Source: Oceanospirillum beijerinckii DSM 7166
Lineage (GTDB): Bacteria > Pseudomonadota > Gammaproteobacteria > Pseudomonadales > Halomonadaceae
Assembly: GCF_000422425.1 (NCBI RefSeq)
Contig: NZ_AULT01000005.1
Location: forward strand, 1 to 64,000
Length of the DNA stretch: 64,000 nucleotides
Direction: 5' to 3'
Shown piece by piece: positions 41,591-48,515 of the stretch; the first letter of the stretch is position 1; every line of letters starts with the position of its first letter. A program made the position numbers and the translations under genes. The notes below the pieces were generated by a model that searched no databases, was not told the DNA's origin, and saw only the letters and a list, made by a program, of their open reading frames with translations.

Positions 41591-41914
41591 ATGATATTTA
41601 TTGAATTGCCTATTTTTATGCGTTGTGCTGATGCGCTATTTTCTGATGAGGATTTACGTGCAATGCAAACGATATTGCTGGAAAATCCGAATGCAGGTGA
41701 CTTAATACCTGGTGGGCGAGGGCTAAGAAAGTTGCGTGTACCTTTGCTAAATAGAGGTAAGCGCGGTGGTGCAAGGGTGATCTATTATCACTGGACGAAG
41801 CAGTCACACTGTTATTTGCTTTATGCTTACGCAAAGAACGTGGCTTCTGACTTAACACCTGATCAGCTACGAAAATTGGCAGCTGTTATGCAAGAGGAAC
41901 TCAATGATGAATGA
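41591..41914 (+). CDS. RelE/HigB-family toxin
   Basis: 107 residues: FSDEDLRAMQTILLENPNAGDLIPGGRGLRKLRVP, then KRGGARVIYYHW and LLYAYAKN...LTPDQLRKLA. This is the HigB2/RelE (PF06296) pattern of ribosome-dependent mRNA endonucleases. It overlaps the antitoxin start by 11 bases. A palindromic operator candidate lies just upstream. Confidence 0.88.
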   Translation: MIFIELPIFMRCADALFSDEDLRAMQTILLENPNAGDLIPGGRGLRKLRVPLLNRGKRGGARVIYYHWTKQSHCYLLYAYAKNVASDLTPDQLRKLAAVMQEELNDE

Positions 41915-42194
41915 GCAGCAGTTTGATGCGTTATTAGAAAGTGTTAAAGACATGGGTAAGCATATGCGTAATGAGTCGGTAGCTGTGCGTGTGCGTGAGT
42001 TTCCAGAACCAGATGTGAAGGCGATTCGGGAAAAAACCGGTTTATCACAAACAGGGTTTGCTTATCTGATTGGTGTTAAACCTAAAACATTGCAAAACTG
42101 GGAGCAAAAGCGGGTTCGTCCTGCTGGCCCTGCGCGTGCATTATTAAAAATAGTTGAAGCTAATCCAGACGCTCTGTCCGCTATTCAAAGTTAG
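41904..42194 (+). CDS. HigA/NadS-like XRE-family antitoxin
   Basis: 96 residues. After a helical N-terminus, the XRE helix-turn-helix reads VKAIREKTGLSQTGFAYLIGVKPKTLQNWEQKRVRPAGPARALL, followed by a short tail. It pairs with the toxin it overlaps and is expected to bind both toxin and operator. Confidence 0.88.
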   Translation: MMNEQQFDALLESVKDMGKHMRNESVAVRVREFPEPDVKAIREKTGLSQTGFAYLIGVKPKTLQNWEQKRVRPAGPARALLKIVEANPDALSAIQS

Positions 42195-42307
42195 TAAAGA
42201 GATAACACTAAAAGGGCGTCGCGGTTTCTGACAATCCACCTTCAGGACACCCATTCTTATTTGATCCTACTAAAAAGGCACCCACTTTAACTGGCAGAAC
42301 CCCCAAT

Positions 42308-42801
42308 CTCTTCAGCGTGGAAAATGCCGGAGACAGCTGGGCCTCGTTACAACGGGCTGTGATCGTGTGGTGGCTATTATTCAGGCTGATCCCAATAAAG
42401 AACGGATCGACCGCGTGATTACCCGCTGGATTAAACGACACCTCAATCGCTTGAGCGCCGAGGTTAACCTGGAACAGCTCAACAGCTTAATCGAGGATAA
42501 AGATATGTTAGCCGAGAACTTAGAAAATCTGGTGAAGAAAGAACGCCTGCAAGGTATCGAACAAGGGATACAGCAAGGGATACAGCAAGGGATACAGCAA
42601 GGGATACAGCAAGGGATACAGCAAGGGATACAGCAAGGCTACCAAAAAGCTCAGGCTGAAGTGGAAGCGGCTGAGAAGCGCATGATCCGAACCGTGATCA
42701 ATATGCTGCAAGCGGGCTTATCCGATGATCAGGTGGTCGCCATTGCAGATATTACACCGGAAGAACTGAAGGCCATTAAAGCGCAGCAGTCTCAGCATTG
42801 A
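42308..42801 (+). pseudogene. Rpn-family nuclease, C-terminal fragment
   Basis: Only the 3' half of an Rpn gene, beginning inside the codons for FSVENAGDSW and carrying a one-base frameshift near 42361. The open remainder starts at 42367 (VAIIQADPNKERIDRVITRW) and ends in IADITPEELKAIKAQQ. Six (Gly-Ile-Gln-Gln) units lie in a predicted coiled coil. The catalytic domain is absent. Confidence 0.75.
42565..42636 (+). repeat. 12-bp tandem repeat in the Rpn fragment
   Basis: Six exact copies of GGGATACAGCAA, encoding (Gly-Ile-Gln-Gln)n. The sister locus near 40725 has only two units, one of them changed. Confidence 0.9.
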
Positions 42802-43126
42802 TTGAGAATAAAGATATGTTAGCTGAGAACTTAGAAAACCTAGAAGAAAACACTAAAGGGACATATATGGACACCTCGCCAATGTCCAGCCGTTTGACGT
42901 CATTAATTACACTCAGTCTATCTGATCTGGCTTCCTGAAGAATAGATGGCACTTGTGCATATATCCAAAAAGACTAAAAAAGACACCCACTTTTATAGCC
43001 CTTTTATAGTCCTTTAATACCAAGTGGTTATCACTGCTGCAGTGACTGCCAAAGTATCCTCAATAGCAATGCCATTCGCTAATCTGCTATGATCTTCTGC
43101 AATCCCTATTACGCATCAGGGGGTCT

Positions 43127-43327
43127 TTGTGTTCTTGCAAGTCTCAAAATGGAGGTGCCAGCATTAGTGACAGTAATCATCATGACTCCGGTTATAAGGA
43201 GTTGTTCAGTTACCCTGAGTTAGTCCAACAACTGATCGAAGGATTTGCGCCGCCTGAATCAGCCGAGTCTGCGTTATTATCAGGTGAACTGGCTTGTGGG
43301 TCTTTCGACTTTCTGTCTTCTTCTTAG
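43127..43327 (+). pseudogene. Rpn-family nuclease, N-terminal fragment
   Basis: Contains HHDSGYKELFSYPELVQQLIEGF, the N-terminus of Rpn proteins, then stops after ALLSGELACGSFDFLSSS. It is about 50 residues of a domain that should exceed 200. This is the third Rpn relic in 3 kb. Confidence 0.65.
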
Positions 43328-43426
43328 GTCATATATTGTTTTAAATCATTTCGATAGCAGGTGCGTGTATTAATATAGGACGTTTCTGAAGCAAGGTGGC
43401 TTTTATGATCATCAAGGAGGATTATG

Positions 43427-44878
43427 ATGTATCCCAAAATAGACCATCATGGCGGTGCACAGGGAGTAACAGGCAGCTGTCATCAGCTCTGGTTTGATCA
43501 TAAGCATTCATTGCTGGTTGATTGTGGTTTGTTTCAAGGGCAGGAGGTTGATGATGATCTGCCCGCATTGGAAAGGCTTTCCATTGATTTTCCCATCGAG
43601 ACGATTGAGGCCTTAGTTGTCACTCATGTCCATATTGATCATATTGGCCGATTGCCTTATCTGTTAGCTGCGGGTTTTCGTGGCCCTATCATTTGTTCTC
43701 CTCCCAGTGCGCATCTCTTGCCTTTGGTAATAGAAGACGCCCTTAAAATTGGTTTTACCCGCAATAAGGTGTTGATAGAGCGCTTTCTGGATCAGGTAAA
43801 TCAGCAGTTGGTTGTTTTGCCCTATAAGCAGTGGCATTCGTTGCTTGATCAAAATGGTTTGGCGGTAAAGGTGCGCCTGCAGCGTGCTGGCCACATTCTG
43901 GGTTCTGCTTATATTGAAGTGGATTATCGCTCGGCAGTTCACGGTGAGCTGTCACAAAGAGAAGGTAACCACAAAAGCCAGCGTATTGTGTTTTCGGGGG
44001 ATTTAGGCGCACCCTGGACGCCTTTGTTGCCTGCGCCACGTTCGCCTTATCGGGCAGATATATTGGTGTTGGAGAGCACTTATGGTGATCGTTTGCATCA
44101 ACATCGCAGGGAGCGAAGTCAGCAGCTGGCACAGTTGATAGAGCATGCGATGCATCGTAAGGGGCATATTATTATTCCGGCCTTCAGTATTGGTCGAACT
44201 CAGGAATTGCTGTATGAGTTGGAGCATCTTCTTCATCAGGCTGAACCTGACTCTGTTTTAAAAGAGTTAGAGGTGATTGTGGACTCACCCCTGGCGGCTA
44301 AATTTACTCAGTCTTATCGTGAGTTAAAAGAGTGGTGGGATAAGGAAGCCTGGCGTCGATATCGCCAAGGACGACACCCGCTGAGCTTTGAGGAGTTATA
44401 CACGGTTGATAGCCATGATGAGCATTTGCAGACAGTGAATTATCTGAGTCGCAGCCAACGCTCCACTCTGGTAATTGCGGCCAGTGGTATGGCCAGCGGT
44501 GGGCGCATTGTGAATTATCTGAAAGCGATGCTGGGTCAGTCCCGTCATCAAATACTGTTTACTGGATATCAGGCTAAAGGTACACCAGGGGCTGATATTC
44601 TGCGCTATGGTCCGGCAGGCGGTTGGGTCACGTTGGATGGTCAAAGGTATGATATCCGGGCATCGGTACAGCAGATTTCAGGCTACTCGGCTCATGCGGA
44701 TCAGAAGGATCTGGTTAATTTTGTCCGTTGTATGCGTGATAAGCCGCAAGAAATTCGGTTGGTTCATGGTGATAACAAGGCCCGTGTGGCGTTGAAAGGC
44801 CAGCTGGAAAGGCTGTACTCCAGTGACGCGAGGATGGACGAGGTTCAGGTATTGCTCGCCGGACAGGAAAACGGATAA
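43427..44878 (+). CDS. MBL-fold/beta-CASP RNA-type metallohydrolase
   Basis: 483 residues. The metallo-beta-lactamase core has the zinc motif THVHIDHIG (His67-X-His69-X-Asp71-His72), FSGDLGAPWTPLLP and LVLESTYGDR. A beta-CASP domain follows (GRTQELLYELE, SPLAAKFT, ASGMASGGRIVNYLK, and the HSGY-like SGYSAHADQKDL). The family includes CPSF73-like RNA nucleases. Start 43427 is preferred to the adjacent ATG at 43424 because AAGGAGG then lies 6 bases upstream. Physiological role unknown. Confidence 0.88.
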   Translation: MYPKIDHHGGAQGVTGSCHQLWFDHKHSLLVDCGLFQGQEVDDDLPALERLSIDFPIETIEALVVTHVHIDHIGRLPYLLAAGFRGPIICSPPSAHLLPLVIEDALKIGFTRNKVLIERFLDQVNQQLVVLPYKQWHSLLDQNGLAVKVRLQRAGHILGSAYIEVDYRSAVHGELSQREGNHKSQRIVFSGDLGAPWTPLLPAPRSPYRADILVLESTYGDRLHQHRRERSQQLAQLIEHAMHRKGHIIIPAFSIGRTQELLYELEHLLHQAEPDSVLKELEVIVDSPLAAKFTQSYRELKEWWDKEAWRRYRQGRHPLSFEELYTVDSHDEHLQTVNYLSRSQRSTLVIAASGMASGGRIVNYLKAMLGQSRHQILFTGYQAKGTPGADILRYGPAGGWVTLDGQRYDIRASVQQISGYSAHADQKDLVNFVRCMRDKPQEIRLVHGDNKARVALKGQLERLYSSDARMDEVQVLLAGQENG

Positions 44879-44923
44879 AGATAGATCGCTTTGATGTGAG
44901 TTTTTGTGGGTTGGTGAGTTAGA

Positions 44924-44951
44924 AAGGAAAGCAGGGAAGCCTGCTTTCCTT
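44924..44951. terminator. Bidirectional terminator between convergent genes
   Basis: AAGGAAAGCAGG (44924-44935) pairs with CCTGCTTTCCTT (44940-44951) around GAAG. It lies between the MBL hydrolase (+) and the metalloprotease (-). Confidence 0.7.
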
Positions 44952-44972
44952 GTGGTATCTCACGATTGAGCG

Positions 44973-46745
44973 TTACGCCAGTGTCGTTGTGGTATCGGTA
45001 AATTGCAGGCTCTCAACGCCGGTCAGTTGAGCGGCAAACGAATCGGCCAGTACGATGTAGCTACCGTCGGTTTGCTTCTCTACCTGGGCTGCGCTGGATG
45101 CGATACTCAGTTGTACCGTGTCTGTACCTGTACCGCCGTTTACTGTGTCAAAACCACCTTGATTCAGGATGATAATGTCGTCACCGGCACCTGTGCTGAT
45201 CACGTTATCCACAGCGTTATCCTGAACGCTGTCATTGGCACTACCTGTGGTGACATTTTCAATCACAACACCTTTGGATATTGCCAGGTTCATCTCACCG
45301 GTATACAGCTGATCGCCCAGATTGGTGTACTGATCGTTAATAAAATTGATAAAGGTTTGACTGGTAATACCCATCTCGGTGACTTTTTCTGCGGCTTGTG
45401 TGGCGGCATCTTTTACGTCAATGGATGAGAATTTCTGCTCACGCAGGTCGACAGTACAGACACCGGTTGCTGCAGAGGCATCAATCAGGTCAGTACCACC
45501 GGCATCCCAGATCACTTCCTGTACCGTGGTGCCAAAACCGACGGTATAAGTGGTATCTGTACTATTGTGGCTGGTGTTAACCCCGTAGGCTGCTTGCAGT
45601 GCCATCACATCATACAGAGCATAGCCTGTGGTGTAATAGCTGCTTACAGGTTGAGAGTTGATGGAGTTACCGGGCAAGGTGAACTCCATAGTGTAGTTGT
45701 GGTAATCCGTATAGGACATCACGGAGTGAGTGATGTTTTCTTCGTCAGCAGGTAATGTCGCATCACCTTCAAAGGAGTGATCAAGCCCCATTGCATGCCC
45801 TAGTTCATGTATGACCGTAAAGAAGGGGGATTGACCTGCAGTGTATTGTTCGCTGGTGGTATATTCATTATTAAGGAAAACATCACCACTAATACCGCTA
45901 CCAGGATAGTAAGCGTAAGCATCTGTATTGCCTGATTGAGCAACAGCATTCCACTCGATATCGCCATCAACAGATACTTCGCTAAAGGTCAGCGGTGTAA
46001 AGGTGGCAATATCTGCAAAAGATGCTTCAACGGAAGGTTTTGCTGCATCGGGGAAAGCGATAAAGCCGGATAGATCTTCGTCAGCGTAGTCAGCTGGTTC
46101 TGTCAGATTGTAGGAATAGGTAACGTTTGTGCTGCTCCAGTACTTACCTGATTCAAGTGCGGGGCTATCACCTGTAGTAGGTAGTGTGCCGGTCGTTGCA
46201 TTTGTGCTGGATTTAGCCTGAGCCTGAGTTAATAAGCTGTCGGTTGGGTCGGTTGGGTCGGTTGGGTCGGTTGGGTCGGTTGGGTCGGTTGGGTCGGTTG
46301 GGTCGGTTGGTATAATATCAACAGCCCCGCCTGCATAGATTACTGACTGATTGCTTACGGTGACAGCAGATTCACCTTCTGCTGGTAAGCTCTGGCCCAA
46401 AACATCAAGGGCAAAGGTCGGAAAATCCTTATCGGCACCTGTGATGCCCGCTGCTGCATTGGCGCTAACGGCGAATGTGAAGGTATCCGCACCTCGGATA
46501 TTTACAACTGAGCCATTGCTTAAATACAGTAACGCCTCATTATGTACTAGTATGGATGAGGTGATGGTTAGTCCTTCGGCAAGCTCAATGCGGTTGGAGC
46601 CGCCCTGGTCAATAATTGTAATTGTCTCCCCACTTTCAAGAAAGCTTGGAATTAGACTGTAGACTTGGTCTGATTCATCCCCTTGATAAGTAGTACCTGA
46701 AGACTGAATCAGTGTTAGAAAATCTGATACCTTATTAATAGCCAT
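44973..46745 (-). CDS. M10 (serralysin-like) zinc metalloprotease with shared N-terminal module
   Basis: 590 residues, no signal peptide. Residues 1 to about 140 are the module shared with the 32.1 and 47.4 kb proteins. A (Pro-Thr-Asp)8 linker follows (about 146-169). The protease domain has the metzincin zinc site HELGHAMGLDH near residue 311 and a Met-turn SVMSYTDYH. The C-terminal part is an M10-type RTX region (GAGDDIIILNQGGFDTVNGGTGTDTVQL) ending FTDTTTTLA, the likely type I secretion signal. It is divergent from the 47.4 kb gene, with which it shares a near-identical inverted 5' segment. An attractive reading is a protease anchored in the surface layer. Confidence 0.85.
   Translation of the reverse strand: MAINKVSDFLTLIQSSGTTYQGDESDQVYSLIPSFLESGETITIIDQGGSNRIELAEGLTITSSILVHNEALLYLSNGSVVNIRGADTFTFAVSANAAAGITGADKDFPTFALDVLGQSLPAEGESAVTVSNQSVIYAGGAVDIIPTDPTDPTDPTDPTDPTDPTDPTDSLLTQAQAKSSTNATTGTLPTTGDSPALESGKYWSSTNVTYSYNLTEPADYADEDLSGFIAFPDAAKPSVEASFADIATFTPLTFSEVSVDGDIEWNAVAQSGNTDAYAYYPGSGISGDVFLNNEYTTSEQYTAGQSPFFTVIHELGHAMGLDHSFEGDATLPADEENITHSVMSYTDYHNYTMEFTLPGNSINSQPVSSYYTTGYALYDVMALQAAYGVNTSHNSTDTTYTVGFGTTVQEVIWDAGGTDLIDASAATGVCTVDLREQKFSSIDVKDAATQAAEKVTEMGITSQTFINFINDQYTNLGDQLYTGEMNLAISKGVVIENVTTGSANDSVQDNAVDNVISTGAGDDIIILNQGGFDTVNGGTGTDTVQLSIASSAAQVEKQTDGSYIVLADSFAAQLTGVESLQFTDTTTTLA
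46241..46311 (-). repeat. 9-bp tandem repeat encoding the Pro-Thr-Asp linker of the metalloprotease
   Basis: Seven exact copies of CGGTTGGGT on the plus strand plus a partial eighth. Same peptide as in the two giant proteins but different codons. Confidence 0.9.
46573..46664 (-). repeat. Inverted repeat arm 1 (92 bp identical) in the metalloprotease 5' coding region
   Basis: The 92 bases are identical to the reverse complement of 47500-47591. Near-identity continues past 46573 for some tens of bases with scattered synonymous changes. Flanking codons of the same protein module are much more diverged. Confidence 0.9.
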
Positions 46746-47418
46746 TACATCACCAAAATTTTAATTAGAGGATATATATGATCAATACTGTAGCATCAAT
46801 ACCTCTACAGCTCTAGCCCGACACCTCTGCAGGCAATGCCAGAGTATTGGTCGTTTGCACTAGTTATAGAAGCTGGTGTAGCCGACTTTGTTTTGTTCAC
46901 AGAACAGAGGGGCTGATAAACCATCCTCCTCTACTGCTGAATAAGTGTTTGCTATTGTTCAGGTGGAAGTTACGTATATAGGTCATGGTATAAGGTCTCG
47001 TCTTGTTTAAAGGATGAGACCAGGTCAGTCGAGCGGTTTGAGTGTAGGTAGAACGCCCCAGAATGAGTACTTAGTGTGCAGAGCAAAGCTCAGATGCGGA
47101 TGAAATTGATAAGCAAAGATGTGTTAACGGAATTCCCGTGGGTGAAAACCCTGTCAGAGCAAGGCTTGTCACCATTCTGAAACGAGTCTTGAGCTGTCAG
47201 TAGTGATGCCGGCGGCTAAGCGTAGGCAGTGAGTCAGTAGGGCACGGTGATTGAACACCGAGATCATTTCTGTTATAGGTGCCAACGTCTTTAAGTGTAT
47301 GTAAGGCGGTACCAACACATTCCTGAATAACCTGGAATGCGCGCGGGCCGGTGTTGAAGAGCCTGGCATGCTGATATGTTTAGGTACTTGGGTGTTTTTA
47401 AATTTATTTGGAGTAATT
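46746..47418. other. Divergent intergenic region between two N-module genes
   Basis: 673 bases containing both promoters by position and a dense set of predicted hairpins (46994-47356) ahead of the small secreted protein gene. No ORF is convincing. Confidence 0.5.
46994..47356 (+). ncRNA. Candidate large structured RNA, unassigned
   Basis: Successive helices: GGTCTCGTC/GATGAGACC (46994-47021), GAGC-AAA-GCTC (47081-47091), ACGG/CCGT (47127-47139), GGGT-GAAA-ACCC (47140-47151, GNRA loop), CAAGGCT/AGTCTTG (47160-47191), CGGTG/CACCG (47245-47260), GGTGCC/GGTACC (47278-47313), CATTCC/GGAATG (47318-47339) enclosed by CAACAC/GTGTTG (47313-47356). This density is not expected of a simple promoter. 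It could be a 5' leader, a group II intron fragment or a new RNA; no intron ends or reverse transcriptase are visible. Confidence 0.35.
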
Positions 47419-48204
47419 ATGGCTATTCAGAAAGTAAAAGATTTTTTAACACTAGTTCAATCAGCTAATACTACTTATCAAGGCGACGAATCAGACCAGG
47501 TCTACAGTCTAATTCCAAGCTTTCTTGAAAGTGGGGAGACAATTACAATTATTGACCAGGGCGGCTCCAACCGCATTGAGCTTGCCGAAGGGCTAACCAT
47601 CACTTCATCCATACTGGTACATAATGAGGCGTTACTGTATTTAAGTAATGGTTCTGTTGTGAATATCCGTGGTGCGGATAGTTTTACCTTTTCAGTCGGT
47701 GCTAATGCGGCTGCGGGGATTTCTGGTAGCGATAAAGCTTTTTCAGCTTTTGCCATTGACGTCCTGGGGCAGAGCTTACCTGCAGAAGGAGAAGCTGCGG
47801 TTACCATCAATAATCAGTCGACAATCAGTTCCGGTGGTGGAGTCGATATTGTTGAGGGAACGGGTCTTGTAACAGTCACACCTGATGTAGGTACGGCAAC
47901 GGCAACGGCTACTGGTGGCCCTGATGCGATCACTTTTAGTGATTTAACTACAGGCAACTTCAATGTTGTTAACTTTAATATAGCTCAGGACAAGCTTGTG
48001 TTAAGTGGGCTAACAGGGGCCAGCGGTTCTACCTTAGCAGACTTATCCGGCGATACGGCTGCGATGGGACTGATTTCTGTACAAGTAAATGAAATTACCA
48101 ATACCTTATTTGTCAATTTAGGCCAGGATGCTGATGATAATGTTATCAGTATTGAGATAGCGGGTGTTGTTGATGCTTCTCTTGTGAATGTAGAGTTAAT
48201 CTGA
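47419..48204 (+). CDS. Small secreted protein: shared N-terminal module plus secretion tail
   Basis: 261 residues. Residues 1 to about 140 match the metalloprotease N-terminus almost residue for residue (ITIIDQGGSNRIELAEGLTI, LLYLSNGSVVNIRGAD). The remaining about 110 residues (FNVVNFNIAQDKLVLSGL, ISIEIAGVVDASLVNVELI) resemble the C-terminal secretion regions of the larger relatives. There is no signal peptide. The ATG at 47419 follows a GGAG site; an earlier in-frame ATG at 47368 would break the shared start. It is in effect the minimal member of the family, anchor plus export signal without a functional body. Confidence 0.75.
   Translation: MAIQKVKDFLTLVQSANTTYQGDESDQVYSLIPSFLESGETITIIDQGGSNRIELAEGLTITSSILVHNEALLYLSNGSVVNIRGADSFTFSVGANAAAGISGSDKAFSAFAIDVLGQSLPAEGEAAVTINNQSTISSGGGVDIVEGTGLVTVTPDVGTATATATGGPDAITFSDLTTGNFNVVNFNIAQDKLVLSGLTGASGSTLADLSGDTAAMGLISVQVNEITNTLFVNLGQDADDNVISIEIAGVVDASLVNVELI
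47500..47591 (+). repeat. Inverted repeat arm 2 (92 bp identical) in the small secreted protein gene
   Basis: Exact inverted partner of 46573-46664. The two arms are separated by 835 bases that include both start codons and the intergenic region. Confidence 0.9.
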
Positions 48205-48515
48205 CCGTGAGCTATGTGTCTATGGCTGTCTGTGCTCTTTGGGGTACTAAATTATATTGCTTAAGCGGTAAGATAAAGGTTTTATAGGCTCTATTGGGTC
48301 TCTTTGCTAGGATTTTTAGTTAAAAATACCGAAATATCTTTATTTTACATGCTTTAGCTTGGGCTGGGTGTGAATTAAAGTGGCATTTGAATTTTATGTG
48401 GCCATTATTTAAATACAAGAGTGGTTTTACTCATATTAAGCATCCAGTGTAAATGTTGCTTGTCCTTTTAGATTGCAGGCTGGCGAGGACTGAGTTGGTA
48501 GGGGAAACTAATCAA
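48205..48515. other. AT-rich intergenic region
   Basis: 311 bases between two secreted-protein genes. I saw no terminator with a clear T-run and no ORF. It probably carries the promoter of the 48.5 kb gene. Confidence 0.4.

Larger units (their letters stand above)
42308..43007 (+). repeat. Large direct repeat, copy 2 (700 bp)
   Basis: Partner of 40463-41115. It contains four more 12-bp units and one missing G (CTGTGATCG instead of CTGTGGATCG) near 42361. Both ends of the homology are sharp. Confidence 0.85.

Noticed and set aside
46994-47356. Complete group II intron
   Set aside because: No reverse transcriptase, no GUGYG start or domain V hairpin could be identified. Kept only as one possible explanation of the structured region.
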